DNA of 36,343 bases from Actinomadura rubrisoli (lineage in GTDB: Bacteria > Actinomycetota > Actinomycetes > Streptosporangiales > Streptosporangiaceae). Under the pieces are notes generated by a model. That model was not told the origin of the DNA. It saw only the letters and a list, made by a program, of their open reading frames with translations, and did no database searches. Position 1 is the first letter of the stretch, and each line of letters opens with the position of its first letter. Below are positions 1 to 8,452 of the stretch, piece by piece. Both the position numbers and the translations under genes were made by a program. The stretch spans positions 1-36,343 of the forward strand of contig NZ_SMKU01000058.1 of NCBI RefSeq assembly GCF_004349215.1, written 5' to 3'.

Positions 1-1033
1 GGATGGGGCCTTTGCCGCTGGTGAGGGCGTTGATGGCCTGGACGGCGTCGTGGAGGGTGTCGGCGCGGACGAGGCGGAGGCCGTCGGGGCGGGCGCTGAG
101 GGCGTCGGAGCAGTTGTCCTTGGGGGTGAGGAAGACGGTGGCTCCGGCGCGGCGGGCGGCGACCATTTTCTGCTGGATGCCGCCGATGGGGCCGACCTTG
201 CCTTCGGGGGTGATGGTGCCGGTGCCGGCGATGAACTTGCCTGCGGTGAGGGGGCCGGGGGTGAGCTTGTCGACGATGGCGAGGGAGAACATGAGGCCGG
301 CGCTGGGGCCGCCGACGTCGCCGACGCTGATGTCGATCTTGAAGGGGAACTTGTAGTCGTCGGCGAGGACGACGCCGACGACGGCGCGCTTGCCGGTGGG
401 GTCGGCGACGGTGGTGAGGGTCTGCTTCTCTTCCTTGCCGGCGCGCTTGAGGGTGAGGGTGACGGGGGCGCCGATCTTGCGTTTGGCCATGGTGCCGGTG
501 ATCTGGGAGACGCTGGTGACCTTGGCGCCGTCGAGGGCGGTGATCTCGTCGCCGGGCTTGAGGCGGCCGTCGGCGGGCTTGCCCTTCTGGACGCCGTCGA
601 CGACGACCTGGGTGCTGATGGGGATGCCGAGTTCGTGGAGGGCGGCGGCTTCGGCGCTCTGCTGGGAGTCCCGCATCTGGCGGGTGTTCTCCTGGTCGAC
701 CTGCTTCTGCGACTCGTTCTTCGGGAAGATCGTCTCTTCGGGGACGATGGCGGTGTCGCCGGCGAGCCAGCCGCGCAGGGCGGTGAACAGGTCGATGCGG
801 CCGCCGGGGCCGCCGCGGTAGGTGACGGTGGTGAAGTTGAGGTGGCCTGCGTCGGGGTAGACCTGGCGGCCTTCGATCCGGACGAGCGGCTGGCCTTTGT
901 CGTTGGTGCCGAGGGTGTTGCTCGTCGGCCCGGGCATCAGCGCGACGTACGGCACGGGCATGAGGGAGCCGACGAGGGCCAGTGCGAGGACGAGCACGCT
1001 CGCGACGGTGAGCGTGGCGGCACGACGAGACAT
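1..1033 (-). CDS. PDZ domain-containing Lon-type serine protease, 3' end cut by window edge
   Basis: Membrane-anchored serine protease of the actinobacterial YlbL / Rv3194c type. About 344 residues are visible and the C-terminus runs off the left edge, so only a few residues should be missing. Residues 5-25 form one hydrophobic signal-anchor, which should place the rest outside the membrane. A PDZ domain lies at roughly 130-210 (KPADGRLKPGDEITALDG). The Lon-type catalytic domain follows, with the nucleophile serine at about 244 in GDVGGPSAGLMF and the partner lysine at about 289 in GGIQQKM, 45 residues later, which matches the Ser-Lys dyad spacing of Lon. The physiological substrate is unknown to me. 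The ATG at 1033 is chosen because the signal-anchor follows directly; the ribosome site is weak. moaE lies 28 bp upstream on the same strand. Confidence 0.9.
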   Translation of the reverse strand, partial: MSRRAATLTVASVLVLALALVGSLMPVPYVALMPGPTSNTLGTNDKGQPLVRIEGRQVYPDAGHLNFTTVTYRGGPGGRIDLFTALRGWLAGDTAIVPEETIFPKNESQKQVDQENTRQMRDSQQSAEAAALHELGIPISTQVVVDGVQKGKPADGRLKPGDEITALDGAKVTSVSQITGTMAKRKIGAPVTLTLKRAGKEEKQTLTTVADPTGKRAVVGVVLADDYKFPFKIDISVGDVGGPSAGLMFSLAIVDKLTPGPLTAGKFIAGTGTITPEGKVGPIGGIQQKMVAARRAGATVFLTPKDNCSDALSARPDGLRLVRADTLHDAVQAINALTSGKGPI

Positions 1034-1061
1034 GGCGGAAACTCTATGCGGCGCGGGGGGC

Positions 1062-1514
1062 TCAGCAGGCCCCGACCCACTCGTCGTCGCCGCCCGCGAA
1101 GGTCTGGTGCTTCCAGATCGGCACGTTGGCCTTGAGGTCGTCGATGAGCCGCCGGCAGGCTTCGAACGCTTCGGCGCGGTGGGGGCCGGACGCGGCGACG
1201 ACGACGGCGAGGTCGCCGATCCGCAGGTCGCCGACGCGGTGGACGGCGGCGAGGGCGGTGACGGGGAGGTCGGCGGCGACCTTGTCCATGACGGCGCGGA
1301 GCTCCCGTTCGACGGTGGGGTGGGCGCTGTAGGACAGGGCGCTGACGGCGCGGGCGTGGTCGTGGTCGCGGACGGTGCCGACGAAGAGGGCGGTGCCGCC
1401 GGCGGCGGGGTCGCCGACGGCGGCGAACACCTCGTCCACCGACAGGGGCGTCTCGCGGACGCCGATGAGCCGGATGACGTCCGGGGTCCCGCCGTCGGCG
1501 CTGTCTTCGCTCAC
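1062..1514 (-). CDS. moaE: Molybdopterin synthase catalytic subunit MoaE
   Basis: Large subunit of molybdopterin synthase, which transfers sulfur from thiocarboxylated MoaD to precursor Z (cPMP) in cytosolic molybdenum cofactor synthesis. The 150-residue length fits the family. Recognisable segments are FVGTVRDH near residue 44, the HRVGDLRIGD block near 92, and two lysines seven residues apart, K128 (DLKAN) and K135 (VPIWKHQ), equivalent to the catalytic Lys119/Lys126 pair of the E. coli enzyme. It starts with GTG at 1514, only 10 bp downstream of the PPA1309-family gene, so the two are probably co-transcribed. No moaD or other cofactor gene is in the window, so its partner must be encoded elsewhere. 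Confidence 0.93.
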   Translation of the reverse strand: MSEDSADGGTPDVIRLIGVRETPLSVDEVFAAVGDPAAGGTALFVGTVRDHDHARAVSALSYSAHPTVERELRAVMDKVAADLPVTALAAVHRVGDLRIGDLAVVVAASGPHRAEAFEACRRLIDDLKANVPIWKHQTFAGGDDEWVGAC

Positions 1515-1524
1515 GTCCCGCAGG

Positions 1525-2061
1525 TTACCCTTCCGGCGGTTTGCGGGGCTCGTCCGGTTCGAAGGTGGCGGCGAGGGCCTCGGCGAGGGCGGGGACGAGG
1601 TCGGGGCCGGCGAGGACCTCGTCGGCGGCGTCGTGGCGGCGCAGCCGCAGGGCGGAGTGGCGGGCGCCGTCGCGCAGGACGCCGACGATCATGCGGACGT
1701 CCTCGCGGCGGGGGTGGGCGGCGGCGTACGCGGCGGCCTCCGCCTCGTCCTCGGGGATCTCCTCCTCGACCTCGGGCGGGAGGACGACCCGCTCGATGAC
1801 GAGGGCGCAGCCTTCGACCGAGTCCGGCCACGCGATGGCGGCGAGCGCGTCCTCCACGGCGGCCTGTTCGGGCAGTGCGGGCTGTTCGAGGGCGGCGAGG
1901 GTGTCGCCGCCGGGCGGCAACCCGAGCTGATCGGCCAGTTCGGGTTCGGCGCGGCGCAGTTCGGTGCTGCGGACGAGCGCGTAGAGGCAGGGGGCGGCGT
2001 CCCATTCCTGCTGGGCCCAGTGACGTTCGAGGTCGAGCACGACCTCTTCCAGAAGACTCAC
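1525..2061 (-). CDS. PPA1309 family protein, function unknown
   Basis: 178-residue soluble, acidic protein that I recognise as the actinobacteria-restricted PPA1309 family, named after a Cutibacterium protein; no biochemical function is known to me. Characteristic stretches are an N-terminal helix with DLERHWAQQEWD, then LYALVRSTELRRAEP, and a C-terminal VRMIVGVLRDGARHSALRLR. No membrane segment, signal peptide or metal motif is visible. The GTG start at 2061 has an AGGGAAAG purine stretch upstream. It diverges from the UPF0182 gene and is followed closely by moaE, but the pairing with moaE says little about function because the two are not obviously linked metabolically. Confidence 0.8.
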   Translation of the reverse strand: MSLLEEVVLDLERHWAQQEWDAAPCLYALVRSTELRRAEPELADQLGLPPGGDTLAALEQPALPEQAAVEDALAAIAWPDSVEGCALVIERVVLPPEVEEEIPEDEAEAAAYAAAHPRREDVRMIVGVLRDGARHSALRLRRHDAADEVLAGPDLVPALAEALAATFEPDEPRKPPEG

Positions 2062-2178
2062 GGGGCCATCTTTCCCTCAATCAGCACGGGGAAGTGCGGG
2101 AACCCCCGGCCCAGTCGGTAAGTTGCATACACAGCACCGGCGGGCCGCCGGTGGGGGCGATCTCGATCGGAGGGGGCC

Positions 2179-5088
2179 TTGTCCTTCCGGACTCCCGGCT
2201 TCGGGCGTCGGCTCGGAAGCGGGCGGACCCGGCTGGTGCTACCTGTTCTCGTGGCGCTGGCCGCAGTTCTGATCGCCTACATGGTGTTCACGTCCATCTA
2301 TACGAACCTGCTGTGGTACCGGTCGGTCGGTTTCTCAGAGGTGTACACGACGCAGCTCCAGGCGAAGGTGGTGCTGTTCTTCGGCTCGGGGCTGTTCATG
2401 GCCCTGGTGGTGGGCGCGAACGTCGTGGTCGCCTACCGGCTGCGGCCGGCGTACCGGCCGCTGTCGGTGGAGCAGCAGGGCCTGGAGCGCTACCGGTCGG
2501 TCATCGATCCGCGCCGCAAGCTGATCGCCGTGGTGATGCTGGGGCTGCTGGCCGTCCTGACCGGTTCGTCGGTGGCGGGGCAGTGGCCGGTGTGGCTGGC
2601 GTTCCTCAATCGGACGCCGTTCCACGTGGTCGATCCGCAGTTCCACAAGGACGTGTCGTTCTACGTCTTCACGTATCCGTTCCTGCGGCTGCTCCTCGGT
2701 GTGATCTTCGCGACGGTGATCCTGTCGTTCGTGGCCGCGTTGATGGTGCACTACCTGTACGGGGGGCTGCGGCTGCAAGGCCCCGGCGACAAGGCCAGTC
2801 CGCCCACGCGCGCCCACCTGTCGGTGCTGGCGGGGCTGTTCGTGTTGCTGAAGGCGTTCGCCTACTGGTTCGACCGTTACGGGCTGGTGCATTCCGAGCG
2901 GGGCGTGTCGACCGGCGCGTCCTATACCGATGTCAACGCGCTGCTGCCCGCCAAGACGATCCTGGCGGTCATCGCGCTGATCTGCGCCGCGATGTTCGTC
3001 AGCAACCTGCTGCGGCGCGGCATGATGCTGCCCGGCGTGGGGTTCACGCTGCTGGTGCTATCGGCGATCCTGCTCGGCGGCCTCTACCCGCTGCTGATCC
3101 AGCAGTTTCAGGTGAAGCCGGACGAGCTGGCCAAGGAGCGCGCGTTCATCCAGCGCAACATCGAGTTCACCCGCAAGGCGTACGGGGTGGACAAGGCGAG
3201 TGTCGTCCCGTACGGGACGCAGCCGGTGACCGACAAGAAGAAGCTGCAAGAGGAGTCGGACCGGCAGCGGCAGGACGGCGTGCGGCTCCTCGACCCGAAC
3301 GTGGTGGGCGAGACGTTCCAGCAACTCCAGCGCATCCGGCCGTTCTACAAGTTCCCGGACACGCTGGACGTGGACCGCTACACGGTCGACGGCCGCACCA
3401 TCGACACGGTGGTGGGGCTGCGCGAGGTGTCAGGGGCGCCGTCGGGGCAGCACAGCTGGGTGAAGGACCGGATGGTCTACACGCACGGCTACGGGTTCGT
3501 GTCCGCCTACGGCGACCGGTTCACCTCCCGGGGGGTGCCCGAGTTCATCACCAAGAGCATGCCGGTCGCGCCGGACGAGAAGATCAAGGTGGCGCGGCCG
3601 GAGATCTACTTCGGGGAGCGGTCTCCGCGCTACTCGGTGGTGGGCGGCCGCGGGCAGCAGGAGCTGGACTACCCGGACAACAGCAAGGCGGGCCAGCGGA
3701 GCAGCACCTATACCGGGGAGGGCGGCGTCGCGATCGACTCGTTCTTCCGCAAGCTGCTGTACTCGACGAAGTTCCAGGACAAGAACCTCCTGCTGTCGGG
3801 CGCGATCAAGAAGGACGCCAAGATCCTCTACAACCGGACGCCGCGGGAGATGGTGCACCGCGCGGCGCCCTGGCTGACGCTGGACGGCGACCCGTACCCG
3901 GCGGTGGTGGGCGGGCGCATCGTGTGGATCGTGGACGGCTACACGGCGTCCAGCGGCTACCCGTACGCGGAGCAGACGAGCCTCGGCGAGGCGACCCGCG
4001 ACACGATCACCGACACGCGGTCGGCGGTGGCGCAGCAGGCCAACGACCACATCAACTACATGCGCAACGCGGTGAAGGCCACGGTCGACGCCTATGACGG
4101 CACGGTCCACCTGTACCAGTGGGACACCGAGGACCCGATCACCAAGACGTGGATGAAGGTGTTCAAGGGCACCGTCCAGCCGCGTTCCTCGATCCCGCCG
4201 GAGCTGGAGGCCCACTTCCGCTACCCGCAGGACCTGTTCAAGGTGCAGCGGAAGATCCTGTCGAAGTACCACGTGACGGACCCGGCGGCGTTCTTCAGCG
4301 GTGAGGGCTTCTGGGAGGTGCCGGAGGATCCGGGCGCCAAGGGCAAGCGGCAGCCGCCCTACTACCAGAGCCTGCGGACGCCGGGCGCACCGGCGACGAA
4401 CTTCTCGCTGACGACGGTGTTCAACCCGCGCGGCAACGGGCAGCTCGCGGCGTTCATGTCGGTGTCGTGCACGCCCGGCCCCGGCTACGGGAAGATCGAG
4501 ATCCTGCAGATGCCCCGCAACGCCCAGCCGGCGGGCCCGGGACAGGTGCAGAGTTCGTTCGAGACCGATTCGCAGGTGAAGAACGACCTGTTCGCGCTGA
4601 GACAGGGCGGCACCAAGACGGTGCCGGGCAATCTCCTGACGATCCCGTTCGCGGGCGGGCTGCTGTACGTCGAGCCGATGTACGCCAAGACGGCCGGCGG
4701 GTCGGAGCAGCAGCCGTATCCGTTCCTCGGGAAGGTGCTGGTGCAGTTCGGCGACAGCATCACGGCCGCCAACTCGCTGAGGGAGGCGCTGAACCAGATC
4801 CTGGGCGGCGCGGGCGGCCCGGCGGCGACGACGCCGGGCGGGAAGCTGAGCCCGGAGGCGCAGAAGGCGGTCGGCGAGCTCCAGCGGGCCGTGGACGCCT
4901 ACGAGAAGGCGCAGCGCGAGGGCAACTATCCCGCGATGGGCGAGGCGTGGAAGCAGATCAAGGATGCGCGGGACGCCCTGGCGGCGGCGCAGCAGGCCAA
5001 GCCGCCGGCGGCTCCGGCGCCGTCGGGATCGCCCTCCCCCTCCCCCTCGCCGTCCGCCTCGCCGAGCGCCACACCGCCGCGGGACTGA
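2179..5088 (+). CDS. UPF0182 family large membrane protein
   Basis: 969-residue integral membrane protein of the UPF0182 family (Rv3193c type), widespread in actinobacteria and of unknown function. Seven hydrophobic segments occupy the first third (approximately residues 17-42, 57-78, 113-133, 165-190, 212-230, 255-275 and 282-306). A soluble domain of about 550 residues follows, probably extracytoplasmic, and the protein ends in a low-complexity Pro/Ser tail (SPSPSPSPSASPSATPP). The TTG start at 2179 is supported by a strong GGAGGGGG ribosome site at 2169-2176. A short hairpin (CACCGGCG/CGCCGGTG, 2135-2153) sits in the upstream region shared with the divergent PPA1309-family gene. The gene converges on the SDR gene, with a perfect hairpin between them. 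Confidence 0.9.
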   Translation: MSFRTPGFGRRLGSGRTRLVLPVLVALAAVLIAYMVFTSIYTNLLWYRSVGFSEVYTTQLQAKVVLFFGSGLFMALVVGANVVVAYRLRPAYRPLSVEQQGLERYRSVIDPRRKLIAVVMLGLLAVLTGSSVAGQWPVWLAFLNRTPFHVVDPQFHKDVSFYVFTYPFLRLLLGVIFATVILSFVAALMVHYLYGGLRLQGPGDKASPPTRAHLSVLAGLFVLLKAFAYWFDRYGLVHSERGVSTGASYTDVNALLPAKTILAVIALICAAMFVSNLLRRGMMLPGVGFTLLVLSAILLGGLYPLLIQQFQVKPDELAKERAFIQRNIEFTRKAYGVDKASVVPYGTQPVTDKKKLQEESDRQRQDGVRLLDPNVVGETFQQLQRIRPFYKFPDTLDVDRYTVDGRTIDTVVGLREVSGAPSGQHSWVKDRMVYTHGYGFVSAYGDRFTSRGVPEFITKSMPVAPDEKIKVARPEIYFGERSPRYSVVGGRGQQELDYPDNSKAGQRSSTYTGEGGVAIDSFFRKLLYSTKFQDKNLLLSGAIKKDAKILYNRTPREMVHRAAPWLTLDGDPYPAVVGGRIVWIVDGYTASSGYPYAEQTSLGEATRDTITDTRSAVAQQANDHINYMRNAVKATVDAYDGTVHLYQWDTEDPITKTWMKVFKGTVQPRSSIPPELEAHFRYPQDLFKVQRKILSKYHVTDPAAFFSGEGFWEVPEDPGAKGKRQPPYYQSLRTPGAPATNFSLTTVFNPRGNGQLAAFMSVSCTPGPGYGKIEILQMPRNAQPAGPGQVQSSFETDSQVKNDLFALRQGGTKTVPGNLLTIPFAGGLLYVEPMYAKTAGGSEQQPYPFLGKVLVQFGDSITAANSLREALNQILGGAGGPAATTPGGKLSPEAQKAVGELQRAVDAYEKAQREGNYPAMGEAWKQIKDARDALAAAQQAKPPAAPAPSGSPSPSPSPSASPSATPPRD

Positions 5089-5092
5089 CCCT

Positions 5093-5129
5093 CCGCCCCA
5101 GGCCGGCCCAGGGCCCCGGCCTGGGGCGG
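5093..5129. terminator. Bidirectional terminator-like hairpin
   Basis: A perfect 14-bp inverted repeat (5093-5106 with 5116-5129, 9-nt loop) fills the 46-bp gap between the stop codons of the convergent UPF0182 and SDR genes. It has no T-run on either side, as is common for actinomycete terminators. Its position makes a two-way termination role likely. Confidence 0.7.
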
Positions 5130-5134
5130 GAGGA

Positions 5135-6217
5135 TCAGCGGCGGCGCTTGCGGGCGCGCCGGATCGCGGCGGCCGCGCCGATCGCGGCGACGGTGGCGCC
5201 CGCCGCGGTGGCCATGGTGGCCTCCTTGCCGCCGACGCGGCGGCCGACGACGGCGTGCCGTCCCGCCGTCTCCTCCATCAGGACGCGCAGCGCGGTGGCG
5301 TTGTCGTATTGCGGCTTCCAGCCGGCGGCGCGCAGCCGGGCGCAGTCCACCACCCACGGGTAGGCGACGTAGTGCAGGTCGGTGGCGGGCGCCGGGGTCA
5401 TGCCGAGCCGGTGCAGGCGCTGCGCCATGCCGAAGGTGAGGGCGGCGGGCAGCTCGAAGCTGCGCTTCCCGGTGATCTCGCTCACCTCCTCGGGGCCGAG
5501 CCACCCCTCGCAGCCGACCGCGACGGGCCCGGCCACGTTCTGGACGACGACGACCTCCAGGGCGGACGCCAGGTCCTCGACGTGGCAGAACTGCCAGCCG
5601 GGCGTGCTGCCCTTGACCGACAGCAGCCGCGGCGCCTCGAAGTGCCGGGTGACGACGGTGTCGACCCCCGGCCCGACCAGCGCGGCGGGACGGACGACGG
5701 TGATCTCCAGGCCGGGATGGGTGACCGGCGTGTTCACGGCCAGCTCCTCCATCTCCAGGTAGTCGCCGGCGATGCTGGCGTTGGCCTCGGCGAGCAGCGG
5801 CGCGTCCTCGTCCAGCGGCACCGCGTTGTCCGGCCCGGCCCCGTACACCATGGCGCTGGTGACGAGGACCACACGGCGGACGCGGGCGGCGGCAGCGGCG
5901 GTCACGACCGTCTGGGCGCCGCGGACGTTGTGGGTGCGGCGCTCGCGCGGGTCGGCGTCCGGGGACCGTTCGAGGTCCAGGTTGACGATCATGTCCACGT
6001 CGGAGAGCCGGTTGGACAGCAGCGGATCCCGGATGTCCACGACACGCCACGTCGCCCCGGGGACGTCGCCTCGGTGCCCGTCGATGGCGACGACCTTGCG
6101 GATCTCTGCCCGTTCGGCGAGCCGGGCGGCCAGCAGCCGCCCCGCCCCGGAGGCCGCCCCGGTAACGGCGACGACCGGGCCCTTGCTACGCCGAGGGCGA
6201 ACCTTGCCCGTTGCCAC
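5135..6217 (-). CDS. SDR/NAD-dependent epimerase family protein with degenerate active site
   Basis: 360-residue protein of the extended short-chain dehydrogenase/epimerase fold. The N-terminal nucleotide-binding motif TGAASGAG is at residues 20-27, an acidic VAIDGHRGDV segment follows the second strand, and VVLVTSAMVYGAG carries the usual serine. The catalytic YxxxK is not intact: the expected place reads DYLEMEE, with glutamate where lysine should be. It may therefore bind NAD(P) or a nucleotide sugar without being a standard dehydrogenase. The C-terminus is an Ala/Gly-rich hydrophobic stretch (about 332-350) followed by RRARKRRR, which could be a membrane anchor with a basic cytosolic tail. 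The GTG start at 6217 has AAGGAAGG about 10 nt upstream. It diverges from the zincin_2 gene. Confidence 0.82.
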   Translation of the reverse strand: MATGKVRPRRSKGPVVAVTGAASGAGRLLAARLAERAEIRKVVAIDGHRGDVPGATWRVVDIRDPLLSNRLSDVDMIVNLDLERSPDADPRERRTHNVRGAQTVVTAAAAARVRRVVLVTSAMVYGAGPDNAVPLDEDAPLLAEANASIAGDYLEMEELAVNTPVTHPGLEITVVRPAALVGPGVDTVVTRHFEAPRLLSVKGSTPGWQFCHVEDLASALEVVVVQNVAGPVAVGCEGWLGPEEVSEITGKRSFELPAALTFGMAQRLHRLGMTPAPATDLHYVAYPWVVDCARLRAAGWKPQYDNATALRVLMEETAGRHAVVGRRVGGKEATMATAAGATVAAIGAAAAIRRARKRRR

Positions 6218-6306
6218 GGGGGTGCCCCCTTCCTTGTGTACGCGACCTTGCCGGGACCGGCTAACGTTGCGGATATGAGCCCATCATGCATCCCAGGGGC
6301 AAACCG

Positions 6307-7683
6307 ATGAGTGATCCCTTCGGCTTCAACCGTCCCGGCGACGGAGATGACGACCGGCCCCAGGATCCATTCAAGGGCATGGGCGGCGACATGGCGCAGT
6401 TCGCCGACATGCTGCACCGCTTCGCCGACATGATCGGCGGCCAGGGCGCCCTCGGCACGGGCGGTCCCCTGAACTGGGACCTGGCCAAGAACATCGCCCG
6501 GCACGCGGTGGTCGAGCAGGGCGACCCGTCGATCGTGGACGTCGAGCGGCGCCAGGTCGAGGAGGCGCTGCGGCTGGCCGACCTGTGGCTGGACGAGGGC
6601 ACGACGCTGCCCGCCGGCATCCGGACGCCGCAGGCGTGGAGCCGGTCGGAGTGGATCGAGCAGACGCTGCCGGTGTGGGCGAAGGTGTGCGACCCGATCG
6701 CGTCCCGCATGGTCGAGTCGATGGGCGGGGCGCTCGGCGGCGGGGAGATGCCCGCCGACATGCAGGCGATGGCCGGTCCGCTGATCGGGATGGTCAAGCA
6801 GATGGCGGGGGCGATGGTCGGCGGCCAGGCCGGGCAGGCGCTCGGCGCCCTGGCCCGCGAGGTCACCGGCTCCGCCGACGTGGGGCTGCCGCTGGCGCCG
6901 GACGGCGTCGGAGCGCTGCTGCCCGCCGGCGTCGAGGAGTTCGGCTCGGGTCTGGAGGTGTCCGGCGACGAGGTGCGCCTGTACCTGGCGCTGCGCGAGG
7001 CCGCCCACCAGCGGCTGTTCTCGCACGTCCCGTGGCTGCGCGCGCACCTGCTGGGCGCGGTCGAGGAGTACGCGCGCGGCATCACCGTCGACCTGTCGGG
7101 CATCGAGCAGGCCGTGCAGGGGCTCGACCTGAGCAATCCGGAGGCCATCCAGGAGGCGCTGGGCGGGGAGATCCAGCTCCAGCCGGAGGAGACCCCGCGG
7201 CAGAAGGCGGCGCTGGCCCGCCTGGAGACCACACTGGCGCTGGTCGAGGGCTGGGTCGACACCGTCGTCAACGAGGTCGCCGAGGGGCGGCTGCCCGGCT
7301 CGGTGAAGCTGGCCGAGGCGGTGCGGCGCCGCCGCGCCACCGGCGGCCCCGCCGAGCGGACGTTCGCGACGCTGGTCGGCCTGGAGCTGCGGCCCCGCAG
7401 GCTGCGCGAGGCCGCCGCGCTGTGGCGGACGCTCACCCAGGTGCGCGGCACCTCCGGCCGGGACGCGATCTGGGAGCACCCCGACCTGCTGCCGACGGCC
7501 GGCGACCTGGACGACCCCGACGGGTTCGTCCACGGCCGGGACGAGATCGAGGGCCTGTCCGACCTGGACCTGTCCAAGCTCACCCGGAGCCCCGAGGACG
7601 AGACCGTCCCGGAGGAGGGCAAGCCGGACGACAAGAACGACCTGAACGAGGACGGCGAGGGCGACGAGGGGCCCCGCCCATGA
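6307..7683 (+). CDS. Zincin_2 / DUF2342 family putative zinc-dependent metalloprotease
   Basis: 458-residue cytosolic protein of the actinobacterial DUF2342 (zincin_2) family, the Rv3195 type. The likely metal site is the family's modified helix, EAAHQRLFSHVPWL, near residues 237-250. It lacks a textbook HExxH, so protease activity is a family prediction, not something shown here. A Gly/Met-rich segment (GPLIGMVKQMAGAMVGGQAGQALG) lies around 158-181, and the last 40 residues are acidic and disordered (PEDETVPEEGKPDDKNDLNEDG). The ATG at 6307 (MSDPFGF) is preferred over the ATG at 6286 because AGGGG lies 6-7 nt before it and MSDPFGF resembles the family start. Its stop overlaps the next start (ATGA, 7680-7683), so it heads a coupled three-gene unit. 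Confidence 0.85.
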   Translation: MSDPFGFNRPGDGDDDRPQDPFKGMGGDMAQFADMLHRFADMIGGQGALGTGGPLNWDLAKNIARHAVVEQGDPSIVDVERRQVEEALRLADLWLDEGTTLPAGIRTPQAWSRSEWIEQTLPVWAKVCDPIASRMVESMGGALGGGEMPADMQAMAGPLIGMVKQMAGAMVGGQAGQALGALAREVTGSADVGLPLAPDGVGALLPAGVEEFGSGLEVSGDEVRLYLALREAAHQRLFSHVPWLRAHLLGAVEEYARGITVDLSGIEQAVQGLDLSNPEAIQEALGGEIQLQPEETPRQKAALARLETTLALVEGWVDTVVNEVAEGRLPGSVKLAEAVRRRRATGGPAERTFATLVGLELRPRRLREAAALWRTLTQVRGTSGRDAIWEHPDLLPTAGDLDDPDGFVHGRDEIEGLSDLDLSKLTRSPEDETVPEEGKPDDKNDLNEDGEGDEGPRP

Positions 7684-7856
7684 GCCGGGCGCACGCGCAC
7701 CACGTCAACGGCTGCCGGTACGAGCCGGGCTCGTGCGCGAACGTGATCAGGCGGCGGATCGCGCGGGCGAGCCTGTGCTGGCAGCGGCCGAGCGACCAGG
7801 AGCGGCGGCGCCGCCGCCCCGCCAACTCCCGCTACCCGCGCATCGGCCGCGCGTGA
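7680..7856 (+). CDS. 58-residue three-cysteine basic protein, unknown
   Basis: A small ORF that I do not recognise. It begins with an ATG overlapping the stop of the zincin_2 gene (ATGA, 7680-7683) and ends with a stop overlapping the GTG of the Nudix gene (GTGA, 7853-7856). It thus fills the gap exactly, which strongly suggests translational coupling. The product is very basic, with Cys12 (NGCRYEPGSC), Cys19 and Cys33, an HAHH cluster at residues 5-8 and an Arg-rich run (ERRRRRP) near 41-47. The Cys/His content would allow metal binding, but no known zinc finger spacing is evident. The double coupling is the main evidence; similarity searching among actinomycete genomes would settle it. Confidence 0.6.
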   Translation: MSRAHAHHVNGCRYEPGSCANVIRRRIARASLCWQRPSDQERRRRRPANSRYPRIGRA

Positions 7857-8452
7857 CGGTGGCGCCCGGCAGTCGGCCCGCGGCCCCGGAGCCCCCGGAG
7901 GCTTCCGGGCCGCCGATCTATGCCGACGCGGTCCGGGTGCTGCGCGGCTGGTCTGCCCCGGACGCCGATCAGGAGCGGGTACGGCTGGAGTTCCTGCGCC
8001 ATCTGGAGGAGCACCCGGCGGACGGGCTGTGGCGGGAGTGCGCCGCCGGGCACCTCACCGCGAGCACCGCCGTCCTGGACGCGTCCCGGTCGCGGGTGCT
8101 GCTGACGCTGCACGCCAAGATCAAGGCGTGGCTCCAGCTCGGCGGGCACTGCGAGCCCGCCGACCGCACGCTCGCCGGGGCGGCGCTGCGGGAGGCGACG
8201 GAGGAGTCGGGGATCGCGGGGCTGCGGCTGCTGCCGGGGCCCGTCCAGCTCGACCGGCACGCGGTGCGCTGCCACCCCCAGGGGACGTGGCATCTGGACG
8301 TCCAGTACGTCGCGATCGCCCCGCAGGACGCGCGCCACGCGGTCAGCGACGAGTCCGACGATCTCGCCTGGTTTCCCGTGGACGCCCTGCCGGAGACGTC
8401 CGACGACGTGGTCCGCGCGCTGGTGGCCCGTGCCCGCGGCCTCAGGTGCTGA
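7853..8452 (+). CDS. Nudix hydrolase
   Basis: 199-residue Nudix-fold protein. The Nudix helix reads LAGAALREATEESGI, keeping the REx-EE-xG core that binds the catalytic metal. It is preceded by LQLGGHCEPADRT; the canonical upstream glutamate position is altered, so this is a variant box. The N-terminal 60 residues (VLRGWSAPDADQERVRLEFLRHLEEHPADGLWRE) are typical of a common actinobacterial Nudix subgroup with unknown substrate. The GTG at 7853 is chosen because it overlaps the stop of the 58-residue ORF (GTGA); no better start lies in frame nearby. It converges with, and overlaps by 11 bp, the leftward GT-A-like gene. Substrate could be a nucleotide or its derivative and cannot be deduced. 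Confidence 0.85.
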   Translation: MTVAPGSRPAAPEPPEASGPPIYADAVRVLRGWSAPDADQERVRLEFLRHLEEHPADGLWRECAAGHLTASTAVLDASRSRVLLTLHAKIKAWLQLGGHCEPADRTLAGAALREATEESGIAGLRLLPGPVQLDRHAVRCHPQGTWHLDVQYVAIAPQDARHAVSDESDDLAWFPVDALPETSDDVVRALVARARGLRC

